DNA of 64,000 nucleotides from Brumimicrobium glaciale (GTDB taxonomy: Bacteria; Bacteroidota; Bacteroidia; Flavobacteriales_D; Crocinitomicaceae): contig NZ_SETE01000001.1 of assembly GCF_004152935.1 (NCBI RefSeq), positions 868,001 to 932,000 of the forward strand, in the 5' to 3' direction. Position numbers and translations under genes: made by a program. How positions within the stretch are numbered: position 1 is the stretch's first letter; every line of letters starts with the position of its first letter. Below the pieces are notes generated by a model. That model saw only the letters and a list, made by a program, of their open reading frames with translations. It did not search any database and was not told the DNA's origin. Shown piece after piece: positions 29,431 to 37,182 of the stretch.

Positions 29431-31362
29431 ATGCTTAGAAAGATCGTTACAATTCTTTTTATCACATTTTTATTTGCTGGGCAAATTGCTTTCAGTCAAA
29501 ATGTAATTTTCCCCGAAGTAGTATTGAAAAATGTACCTACAGATATTCAGGTACACTCTGAAACTGAAATCGATTATTTGATTTTAAATAAAGATACTTT
29601 ACAACTCAATAAAGCAGGTGACAAGTATGTAATGAATGTGACTTTGGAGAATGACAATATCCAATTTGAAAATACAGCCATAGAATATGAGAAACCTTTG
29701 GTTATTCCGGGTTGGTTGTCTTTATTGCCTCCTTTAATTGCCATTATTTTAGCATTGATTTTTAAAGAGGTTCTTTCTTCCTTATTTATAGGGATATTTA
29801 TTGGTGCAGCAACTATAGGGTTTTATGGAGGAGGAATCTCAGGAATATTTGCCGCGTTCTTTACCGTTTTAGATCATTATATTTTAGATGCACTGCTGGA
29901 TCCTGGTCATGCTTCGGTGATTTTATTCTCTGTAATTATAGGTTCCATCGTCGCCATAATTTCTAAGAATGGAGGAATGCAGGGAGTGGTAAATCGCTTA
30001 ATTAAATATGCAACGAACCGAAAATCTGGAATGTTGACCGCTTACTTTTTGGGATTAGCCATCTTTTTTGATGACTACGCCAATACACTTGTAGTTGGAA
30101 ATACGATGCGACCAATTACAGACCGTTTGAAAATTTCAAGAGAAAAGCTGGCTTATATTGTTGATTCCACAGCTGCTCCAATTGCTGCAATAGCATTTAT
30201 AACCACTTGGATTGGTGCGGAGTTGACATACATAACTGATGGGATTTCGAAAATTGAAATGCAACAAGGAGTCGTTATTACAGAAAGTGCTTACGGTATT
30301 TTTATTAATTCTTTAGCGTATTCATTTTATCCTATTTTCACTTTATTCTTTGTTTTCTTCTTGCTTTATAAACAACGTGATTTTGGTCCGATGTACAAGG
30401 CCGAAATTAAAACTTTAAAAGAAGGAAATACCGCAGATACAGTTACAAATCGTGAATTGGAAGAATTTAATCCAGTGAAAAACGCTAAAATTAAAGCCTA
30501 CAATGCCATTATTCCAATATTTATTGTGATTTCAGGAACATTCCTAGGATTACTAGTAACTGGAATTTCAGCTTCTAATTCCTTTTTACTTGAAAACGGA
30601 ATTGATTTAAGTAACGGAACTTGGGCGGCGATTGGAACTGAAGGAGGAGATCAAGTTGGATTTTTTAGAAAATTAGGAATCGTAATTGGTAACGCAGATT
30701 CTTATGTTGCTTTACTATGGTCATCCATGGCTGGTTTGGCAGCAGCAATTGTTATGACAGTTTCTCAAAGAATTATGTCTTTGAAAGAAGCAATGGATGC
30801 CATGATTGTTGGAATAAATACGATGATGCCAGCAGTTGTGATTTTAATTCTAGCGTGGTCATTGGCCGGAGTAACTGAAAGTTTAAGTACTGCAGAATAC
30901 CTTAAGGCATTTTTTGGATCAGACTTTTCACATGTTTGGGTTATTCCAGCATTGACATTTGTTTTATCTGCATTCATAGCCTTTTCAACGGGTTCTTCAT
31001 GGAGCACAATGGCGTTAATGTATCCGCTTGTAATTCCATTATCGTTCGCAGTAGCAGCAGGAGATCCAAATTTCTCAGAAATGGCAATTTTGTACAATAC
31101 AATTGCTTCGGTATTGGCTGGTTCCGTGCTTGGAGACCATTGTTCACCGATTTCTGACACTACAATATTGAGTAGTTTAGCCACTTCATGTGATCATATT
31201 CAGCACGTTAGAACACAAATGCCTTATGCTTTAAGTGTTGGAGCTGTTGCGTTATTTATTGGAGTAATTCCTACAGCTTTTGGAGTGCCGAGTTTGGTGG
31301 CTTTCGGAGTTGGGATACTGGTGCTGTACTTGATTGTGCATTTTGTGGGGAAAAAGGTTTAG
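29431..31362 (+). CDS. NhaC-family Na+/H+ antiporter with exported N-terminal extension
   Basis: 643 residues from ATG 29431. The frame opens earlier at 29368, but Met at 29431 begins a textbook signal peptide (LRKIVTILFITFLFAGQIAF), and the 21 residues before it have no such character. After cleavage about 75 polar residues precede the first membrane helix at WLSLLPPLIAIILALIF. The rest is a multi-helix NhaC transporter (GLAIFFDDYANTLVVGNTMRP, DSTAAPIAAIAFITTWIGAEL, AFSTGSSWSTMALMYPLVIP, GDHCSPISDTTILSSLA). It exchanges sodium for protons or a related antiport. The exported extension is unusual for the family. Confidence 0.88.
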   Translation: MLRKIVTILFITFLFAGQIAFSQNVIFPEVVLKNVPTDIQVHSETEIDYLILNKDTLQLNKAGDKYVMNVTLENDNIQFENTAIEYEKPLVIPGWLSLLPPLIAIILALIFKEVLSSLFIGIFIGAATIGFYGGGISGIFAAFFTVLDHYILDALLDPGHASVILFSVIIGSIVAIISKNGGMQGVVNRLIKYATNRKSGMLTAYFLGLAIFFDDYANTLVVGNTMRPITDRLKISREKLAYIVDSTAAPIAAIAFITTWIGAELTYITDGISKIEMQQGVVITESAYGIFINSLAYSFYPIFTLFFVFFLLYKQRDFGPMYKAEIKTLKEGNTADTVTNRELEEFNPVKNAKIKAYNAIIPIFIVISGTFLGLLVTGISASNSFLLENGIDLSNGTWAAIGTEGGDQVGFFRKLGIVIGNADSYVALLWSSMAGLAAAIVMTVSQRIMSLKEAMDAMIVGINTMMPAVVILILAWSLAGVTESLSTAEYLKAFFGSDFSHVWVIPALTFVLSAFIAFSTGSSWSTMALMYPLVIPLSFAVAAGDPNFSEMAILYNTIASVLAGSVLGDHCSPISDTTILSSLATSCDHIQHVRTQMPYALSVGAVALFIGVIPTAFGVPSLVAFGVGILVLYLIVHFVGKKV

Positions 31363-31449
31363 GACAGTTTTGATTTGGAACTATTTTCGGATTCAAAGAG
31401 TTTTGCAGGTGATAGGCTGAATAGGTTGTCTATGTATTGCACTGTATTG

Positions 31450-31491
31450 GCACGCGGATGACACGGATCTTCGAACGCGGATTTTTAAGGA
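31450..31491. repeat. CGCGGATGACxCGGAT repeat, single copy
   Basis: CACGCGGATGACACGGATCT (31451-31470) is followed by TCGAACGCGG and ATTTTTAAGGATTT. It matches one arm of the inverted element at 38759-38878. It is a non-coding spacer repeat. The remaining bases 31363-31449 and 31492-31539 hold nothing recognisable. Confidence 0.7.
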
Positions 31492-31539
31492 TTTATTTTG
31501 TATTGCAAAAACTGAAATGATTTTATTAAAAAGTTATGG

Positions 31540-31748
31540 TTAATTCCATAAATCCTCAGTCTTAATTACTTTGTCTTCTCCACGGATATGTTGAAGTTTA
31601 CTGCGTTTTGTTTTCTCAACAAATTCAGGATTATATTCTTTCTTCTGAGTTATTTCGAATTTCATCTTCAAGCCTTTACAAAAGCTTTTAATGCATTTGC
31701 TTGTTCTTTGTTTTCAGGAAATACAATGTAGGTTTCTACTTCTTTCAT
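31540..31748 (-). pseudogene. DUF2683-like antitoxin gene, broken by a one-base frameshift
   Basis: Reading from ATG 31748: METYIVFPENKEQANALKAFVKA-like sequence (26 residues) runs into TGA at 31670-31668. A second frame then continues MKFEITQKKEYNPEFVEKTK...RGEDKVIKTEDLWN to the stop at 31540. Joined by restoring one base in GCTTGAAG (AL-KMKFEI) this is one 69-residue protein typical of the DUF2683 family, small proteins often found with RelE/YoeB-type toxins. No toxin gene follows; a dispersed repeat lies there instead. The second part could also start on its own at ATG 31665 (41 residues). Confidence 0.65.
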
Positions 31749-31815
31749 AATCAAACGAAAATAATAATTTTAGCTTGAAAAAATTTGTACATTTATTGCA
31801 AATCAAAATGGATCT

Positions 31816-32121
31816 TCACCCAAAAACTAAATTCACTCTTTTTCCTAGACCTACTTCGAAAATTCTATAAAGTGTGGAGAGTTGAATATCACATTTTCCA
31901 TTTTCAAGACGAGAAATATAGCTTTTTTTAGTTCCGATTTTTTCAGCCAATTGTTCTTGTGTCATGTTTGCTTCTTTTCTAGCTTCTTTTAACATTGTGC
32001 TAATAACAAAATATTGCGCTTTTTCTTCAAATTCGTCGCGCTTTTCGTTACCAACTTTACCATATTTGGCATCTAATAACTCGTCGAAGTTTTTAGCATT
32101 TTGGATGTTTTCTTTCTTCAT
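31816..32121 (-). CDS. XRE-family helix-turn-helix antitoxin (HigA-like)
   Basis: 101 residues. The C-terminal half is a complete lambda-repressor-type fold: ARKEANMTQEQLAEKIGTKKSYISRLENGK, then TLYRIFEVGLGKRVNLVF. The N-terminal helix (NAKNFDELLDAKYGKVGNEKRDEFEEKAQYF) is typical of Bacteroidota HigA-type antitoxins. Its ATG overlaps the stop of the original toxin frame (TAATG), the usual toxin-first order of higBA. It would repress its own promoter and neutralise the toxin, but the toxin gene is frameshifted, so it is now an orphan or a regulator. Confidence 0.88.
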   Translation of the reverse strand: MKKENIQNAKNFDELLDAKYGKVGNEKRDEFEEKAQYFVISTMLKEARKEANMTQEQLAEKIGTKKSYISRLENGKCDIQLSTLYRIFEVGLGKRVNLVFG

Positions 32122-32466
32122 TATTTCTTGTTTTTTGAATTGAAATATTCGTTTTTTAATTCTATCGCCTTATTAATTTCTTTTCTAGGGTTTTTTGAGT
32201 TTTCTTTTGAAATCCATTAAATAAGACCACTAAGTTGCCTTCACCAAACAGCAGAAAATTCTATAAATATTACTTCCGTATTCAACTCGTGTCTCATAAA
32301 GTCCATAAGTTCCTGACATGTGAGTAAGAAATTTTTTAGGAACGTTTTGGATTGTTCTAATAACCATAAATACATATTCAATTTTTTCTTGTACTTTTTC
32401 ATTTTGCTCCATGTAGAACTCAGTAAAATGGTGTTCGTAAAAAATAATTTTCCGTTGAGAACTCAT
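32121..32466 (-). pseudogene. RelE/HigB-family toxin with two frameshifts
   Basis: The first frame (ATG 32466) codes for 78 residues, including KKFLTHMSGTYGLYETRVEY and GSNIYRIFCC, then runs out of frame to TAG at 32230. In the next frame the family C-terminus continues at once: EGNLVVLFNGFQKKTQKT. After a second shift KEINKAIELKNEYFNSKNKK follows, stopping at 32121 on the antitoxin start. Both breaks are repaired by adding one base (in TTTGGTGAAGGC and in ACCCTAGA). The truncated product lacks the core strand and C-terminal helix, so the toxin should be inactive. Confidence 0.75.
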
Positions 32467-32470
32467 GTCA

Positions 32471-32502
32471 CAAAGTTAACTATAAAGTTATCATTTGTCA
32501 AA
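32471..32502 (-). promoter_or_regulatory. Complete Bacteroidota promoter of the toxin-antitoxin locus, probably leaderless
   Basis: On the minus strand TTTG (32502-32499), a 20-base spacer, then TAACTTTG (32478-32471), a full match to TTTG-N19/20-TAnnTTTG. The toxin ATG (32466) begins only four bases after the -7 element, so the transcript would start at or next to the start codon. Confidence 0.6.
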
Positions 32503-32570
32503 TTCAATTGATTTTATCTTCGATGATTTCATGTCAAATGTAATTCTTCCCCTTTCTCTCCCTTCTTTCT

Positions 32571-32622
32571 TCTCTGCGTCCCGACAGCTGTACGGGACTC
32601 TGCACCTTTGCGAATCTCCGCG
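32571..32622. repeat. Dispersed CTCTGCG.../CTTTGCGAATCTCCGCG repeat
   Basis: Contains CTTTGCGAATCTC, the reverse complement of GAGATTCGCAAAG at 36125-36137, and TCTCTGCGTC, the reverse complement of GACGCAGAGA at 36099. Between them is the near-palindrome CCCGACAGCTGTACGGGA. The two copies lie in opposite orientation on either side of the E1 dehydrogenase and MFS genes. Confidence 0.6.
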
Positions 32623-32671
32623 TAATTCTTTTTTTTCTCTATTTCCAACTCCATAACTCCCATATTAATAT

Positions 32672-32679
32672 TAAGTTTG
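32672..32679 (+). promoter_or_regulatory. -7 promoter element of the E1 dehydrogenase gene (TAAGTTTG)
   Basis: Perfect TAnnTTTG, 31 bases before ATG 32711. No clear -33. Confidence 0.5.
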
Positions 32680-32710
32680 TTCATCAAATTTTAGAAGTTA
32701 AAAATATACC

Positions 32711-34714
32711 ATGGAAACGTTAACCAAACGACACATTGAATACGACCGTTCCAAGTTCTCTGACAGCGAGCTTGTTGATATTTATCAACGCATTTTGAAA
32801 CCAAGACTTATTGAAGAGAAGATGTTGATTCTACTGCGTCAAGGGAAGATTTCTAAGTGGTTCTCAGGCTGGGGGCAAGAGGCAATTAGTGTCGGAACAA
32901 CCTTGGCGATGCAAAATGATGAAGTAATTCTACCAATGCACAGAAACCTTGGTGTATTTACCACACGTGATATTCCTTTGGCTAGACTTTTTGCTCAATT
33001 TCAAGGGAAAATGTCTGGTTTTACAAAAGGACGTGACCGCTCTTTCCACTTTGGAACAATGGATTATAATATCGTTGGAATGATTTCTCACTTAGGTCCA
33101 CAATTGGGAATTGCTGATGGAATTGCACTTGCTTCAATTATTAAAAAGGAGAAAAAAGCAACATTGGTATTTTCTGGAGACGGTGGAGCAAGTGAAGGAG
33201 ATTTTCATGAAGCTTTAAACGTTGCTGCAGTTTGGCAATTGCCTACGATTTTCACAATTGAGAATAACCAATGGGGATTATCAACGCCAAGTAACGAGCA
33301 ATTCCGATGCAAGCAATTTATCGATAAAGGAATTGGTTACGGAATGGATGCTTTTCAAATTGATGGAAACAATATTTTGGAAGTAATCACTTCGGTAAAG
33401 CAAATCGCTGAATCTATTCGTGAACGTCCAAGACCATTTTTATTGGAATGTTTGACATTTAGAATGAGAGGTCATGAAGAAGCTTCTGGAACGAAATATT
33501 ATCCAGAAGGAATCCAAGATGAATGGAATGAAAAAGATCCTGTTGTTAATTATGAGCTTTTCTTGAAAGAAGAAGGATTATTAACAGATGAAATGATCGA
33601 AGGTTTTAAGAAAGAAATTAAGGCTGAAATTCAAAATGGATTAGATGTCGCTGGAGCAGAACCTAAAATTGTTGCAAATACAGAAACTGAAATAAAAGAT
33701 TTATTCAAGGAGCACAACCAAGTTGTTGTAGTGCCTGAAACAGAAAATAAAAGTGAAAAACGATTGGTAGATGCGATTTCTGATGGATTGAGACAATCTA
33801 TGGAACGTTATCCAGAATTGGTTTTGATGGGACAAGATATCGCCGATTATGGTGGTGTTTTTAAAGTTACAGAAGGATTTGTTGAGCAGTTCGGAAAAGA
33901 ACGTGTAAGAAATACACCTTTGTGTGAGTCAGCAATTTTAGGAGCAGGGTTAGGTTTGTCCATTGCTGGAATGAAAGCAATGGTAGAAATGCAATTCTCT
34001 GATTTCGTAACAGTTGGGTTTAATCAAATCGTGAATAATTTAGCGAAACTACATTGGAGATGGGGACAAAATGCTGATGTTGTGGTAAGAATGCCAACGG
34101 GTGCTGGAGTAGCAGCTGGGCCATTCCATTCACAAAGTACAGAGGCTTGGTTTTTCCATGTTCCTGGATTGAAAATCGTTTATCCAGCATTTCCTGGAGA
34201 TGCAAAAGGATTGTTGGCAGCAGCTATCGAAGATCCGAATCCTGTATTATTTTTTGAACACAAATTCCTTTACCGTAGTTTGAGAGAAGACATTTATGAT
34301 GATTATTATACAACTGAAATTGGAAAAGCAGCGGTCTTGAAAAAAGGATCTGATGTAACGATTGTCACTTATGGTTTAGGGGTTCACTGGGCTTTGGAAA
34401 CATTAGAAAAAGATACTTCAATTTCTGCAGATTTAATTGACTTGAGAACTTTAGCGCCATTAGACATGGCAACTGTTATTGAATCGGTTAAAAAGACTGG
34501 AAGAGTTATCGTTTTGCATGAAGATGTTGAGATTGGTGGAATAGGAGCGGAGTTGGTGACACAAATCAATGAAGCTTGTTTTGAATATTTAGACGCACCA
34601 ATTCGCAGAGTGGCTTCATTAAATACACCGATTCCTTTTGAAGCAGATTTAGAGAAAAACTTCTTGCCAAATAAGCGTTTCGAAACAGTTTTAACTGAAT
34701 TATTGAATTACTAA
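32711..34714 (+). CDS. 2-oxoacid dehydrogenase E1 component, fused alpha and beta subunits (branched-chain type)
   Basis: 667 residues. The N-terminal half (about 20-320) is the E1 alpha subunit with the thiamine diphosphate motif GDGGASEGDFHEALN...ENN (about 155-187). The C-terminal half (about 350-667) is the E1 beta subunit (GQDIADYGGVFKVTEGF, CESAILGAGLGLSIAG, MPTGAGVAAGPFHSQSTEAW, LHEDVEIGGIGAEL). It decarboxylates branched-chain 2-oxoacids and passes the acyl group to lipoyl E2, feeding branched fatty-acid synthesis. Fused E1 proteins are common in Bacteroidota. E2 and E3 are not in this window. Followed nine bases later by an MFS gene. Confidence 0.9.
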   Translation: METLTKRHIEYDRSKFSDSELVDIYQRILKPRLIEEKMLILLRQGKISKWFSGWGQEAISVGTTLAMQNDEVILPMHRNLGVFTTRDIPLARLFAQFQGKMSGFTKGRDRSFHFGTMDYNIVGMISHLGPQLGIADGIALASIIKKEKKATLVFSGDGGASEGDFHEALNVAAVWQLPTIFTIENNQWGLSTPSNEQFRCKQFIDKGIGYGMDAFQIDGNNILEVITSVKQIAESIRERPRPFLLECLTFRMRGHEEASGTKYYPEGIQDEWNEKDPVVNYELFLKEEGLLTDEMIEGFKKEIKAEIQNGLDVAGAEPKIVANTETEIKDLFKEHNQVVVVPETENKSEKRLVDAISDGLRQSMERYPELVLMGQDIADYGGVFKVTEGFVEQFGKERVRNTPLCESAILGAGLGLSIAGMKAMVEMQFSDFVTVGFNQIVNNLAKLHWRWGQNADVVVRMPTGAGVAAGPFHSQSTEAWFFHVPGLKIVYPAFPGDAKGLLAAAIEDPNPVLFFEHKFLYRSLREDIYDDYYTTEIGKAAVLKKGSDVTIVTYGLGVHWALETLEKDTSISADLIDLRTLAPLDMATVIESVKKTGRVIVLHEDVEIGGIGAELVTQINEACFEYLDAPIRRVASLNTPIPFEADLEKNFLPNKRFETVLTELLNY

Positions 34715-34723
34715 AACTAGCCG

Positions 34724-36100
34724 ATGGAAAAGGGAAATAAGCGCGTAGTAAAAGGATGGATCTTTTATGACTGGGCAAATTCAGTTTATAACTTGGTGAT
34801 ATCCTCCGCAATATTTCCAGTTTTCTATGCGAATGTTACAGAAAGCCACTATTTAAAGACTGTAGGAAGAGATAAATTATTACCAGGCGAAAACGTGATG
34901 GTCGAGTTTTTTGGATTCACATTGTCCAACTCGGTTTTGTTTTCTTATGTTTTGGCAGCGTCCTTTTTATTGGTGAGTATTTTATCGCCATTGTTATCTG
35001 GAGTTGCCGATGTTACAGGAAGCAAGAAACGCTTTATGCAGTTTTTCTGTTACCTCGGATCATTCGCAAGTATTTCCTTATTTTGGTTTAGTCCCGATCA
35101 CATTGAATGGGGAATGTTATCCATTTTCTTAGCCAGTATGGGTTTTTGGAACAGTTTGGTATTCTACAATGCCTTTTTACCTGAGATAGCAGAACCAAAA
35201 GATCACGACAATATTTCAGCCCGAGGATTCTCTATGGGATACTTTGGAAGTATGATTTTATTGGTAATTTGTTTATCAATTATCATGTTGGGAGACCCTG
35301 CATATACCAAATACAGCTTTGTTTTGGTTGGATTGTGGTGGATGGGATTTGCACAAGTGACTTTTCGAAGATTGCCACACAACGTAAATAAGAAAGCGGT
35401 AAAATCAGGTCGTATATTTAAAGGAGTTGTTGAATTAAAACGTGTTTTCAATGAATTTCGTCAGACCAAAAGACTGAAACGCTATTTACTTTCCTTCTTC
35501 TTTTTCAATACCGGAGTTCAAACGGTAATGTTAATGGCGGTAGTTTTTGCCAAAAAAGAAATCGATTGGGGAGAAGCCGGAGGAGATGCAGGGCTAATTG
35601 TAGCGATTTTATTGATCCAGATTTTAGGAGCTGGAGGAGCATATTTGATGTCTTACATCTCTAGTTTGATTGGAAATTTAAGAACGTTAATCTTCGTTGT
35701 CATTGGCTGGATGATCTTGTGTATTTGGGCGTATTGGCTGCAATCACCAACAGAATTCTATTTCTTAGCTGCAGGTATTGGACTCGTTATGGGAGGTGTT
35801 CAAGCACTATCTCGTTCTACGTATTCTAAGTTTTTACCTACAACAGATAATCATGCTTCGTATTTCTCCTTTTATGATGTAGCAGAGAAAATTGGAATTG
35901 TTTTAGGATTGTTCTTCTTCGGATTGATGGAATACTTGACAGGGAATTTAAGAGCTTCAGTGCTTTCAATAGTTGCGTTTTTCGCGATTGGATTGGTCTT
36001 GTTGATTTTTGTTCCGAGGAAAGAAAGTGCTAAGGGGAGAAAGGTTTTGATTGCTAGTCGATTGGCTGCTTTGAAGGCCAAGGAAGGGTTGGGAGAATGA
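34724..36100 (+). CDS. MFS transporter, UMF1 (Atg22-like) family
   Basis: 458 residues with about twelve hydrophobic segments. The opening KRVVKGWIFYDWANSVYNLVISS is diagnostic of the UMF1 family, as are LLSGVADVTGSKKRFM, FYNAFLPEIA...DNISARGFSMGYFGSM and GGVQALSRSTYSKFLP. A probable inner-membrane exporter or importer of unknown substrate. It lies nine bases after the E1 gene, so likely co-transcribed. The gene ends inside the dispersed repeat at 36099. Confidence 0.9.
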   Translation: MEKGNKRVVKGWIFYDWANSVYNLVISSAIFPVFYANVTESHYLKTVGRDKLLPGENVMVEFFGFTLSNSVLFSYVLAASFLLVSILSPLLSGVADVTGSKKRFMQFFCYLGSFASISLFWFSPDHIEWGMLSIFLASMGFWNSLVFYNAFLPEIAEPKDHDNISARGFSMGYFGSMILLVICLSIIMLGDPAYTKYSFVLVGLWWMGFAQVTFRRLPHNVNKKAVKSGRIFKGVVELKRVFNEFRQTKRLKRYLLSFFFFNTGVQTVMLMAVVFAKKEIDWGEAGGDAGLIVAILLIQILGAGGAYLMSYISSLIGNLRTLIFVVIGWMILCIWAYWLQSPTEFYFLAAGIGLVMGGVQALSRSTYSKFLPTTDNHASYFSFYDVAEKIGIVLGLFFFGLMEYLTGNLRASVLSIVAFFAIGLVLLIFVPRKESAKGRKVLIASRLAALKAKEGLGE

Positions 36101-36137
36101 CGCAGAGATGCGCAGGAGGCGCAGAGATTCGCAAAGA
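36099..36137. repeat. GCAGAG-type dispersed repeat
   Basis: GACGCAGAGATGCGCAGGAG then GCGCAGAGATTCGCAAAG. Internally repetitive (CGCAGAGAT twice) and shared in reverse orientation with 32571-32622. The spacer after it (36138-36316) also has a small repetition of GAATGTTTAATG-like text and no gene. Confidence 0.6.
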
Positions 36138-36316
36138 AAAGAAGAAGCGGATGAAGGAGTTTAAGGATTAATGTTTAATTGTGAATGTTTAATGCTTAAG
36201 GATGAACGTTTATGCCATCAATGAAGTTGATTTTTGGAGTCTGGTTTAGAGGAGAACAGGCTTTTGGGTGTAATTTGTTTGAAATGATTTATTGAATTTT
36301 TGAGATTATTCTAGAA

Positions 36317-37042
36317 ATGATGGAACAAACAAAATTGAAAATTTTCACCTTAATTTTATTTCTGTTCTCATTTCTTTTGTGTCGAGCAGGAAATATTGAG
36401 ACAATTTATTTTCTTCCTGGTCAAGGTTCGGATAAGCGAATTTTTGATTCTTTGGAAATAGATTCAAAATTCAAACTTAAGTATTTAGAATACGACACTA
36501 TCTCGAAAAAGGTGTCTTTATATGAATTAGCCAAGCAACTTTCTACTTCGATTGATACTACTGAAAATTTTGCCCTTATTGGAGTTTCATTAGGCGGAAT
36601 GTTAAGTGTGGAATTAAGCAGAATTGTAAATCCAAAGAAAGTAATTATCATTTCTAGTGCTAAGAATAGAAAGGAACTTCCGTTTAGATATAGATTTCAA
36701 AGAGTAATTCCGTTATTTGAGATTTTTCCTGCGAAGGTTATTTATTGGGGAGCAAAAACTTTACAGCCTATTGTTGAACCTGATAGAAATACAAATGAAG
36801 ATACCTTTAAAAGCATGCTGGAAAGAAAGAATCCAAAATATTTAAAGCGAACTGCTAGAATGATTATTAGATGGAAAAGAAAAACTAATTCTACTAAAAT
36901 CATTCATGTCCATGGAAATAATGATCACACTATTCCTATTAGAAATGTTGTAAATCTTGATTACATAATTGAAGATGGTTCTCACATGATGGCTTTAACA
37001 AGGTCAAAAGAGATCAGTTTGATTTTGAATAGGGAGCTTTGA
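36317..37042 (+). CDS. Alpha/beta hydrolase, exported
   Basis: 241 residues with an N-terminal signal-like segment (about 8-22, FTLILFLFSFLLC). Catalytic triad of an alpha/beta hydrolase: nucleophile Ser91 in GVSLGGML, an Asp in HGNNDHTIP and His in EDGSHMMAL. The oxyanion region is FLPGQGSDKRIFD. The closest recognisable group is the small RsbQ/TesA-like esterases; the substrate is unknown. Either of two adjacent ATG codons (36317, 36320) could be the start. Standalone gene between repeat-rich spacers. Confidence 0.82.
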   Translation: MMEQTKLKIFTLILFLFSFLLCRAGNIETIYFLPGQGSDKRIFDSLEIDSKFKLKYLEYDTISKKVSLYELAKQLSTSIDTTENFALIGVSLGGMLSVELSRIVNPKKVIIISSAKNRKELPFRYRFQRVIPLFEIFPAKVIYWGAKTLQPIVEPDRNTNEDTFKSMLERKNPKYLKRTARMIIRWKRKTNSTKIIHVHGNNDHTIPIRNVVNLDYIIEDGSHMMALTRSKEISLILNREL

Positions 37043-37182
37043 TGTTTTGAATTTGTCCAATTAAAATTAATATTCAAACCCAATAGATTTATAATCGTCA
37101 AATAAAGTTGGAATAAATTATCACTATAAATAAAACTAAATTAAAACCACATTCGATATAATTACCCTTAAATTTAGAATCT

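Noticed and set aside
30765-31184. 139-residue minus-strand frame inside the antiporter gene
   Set aside because: Antisense shadow of a membrane protein gene; composition follows the opposite strand's codons.
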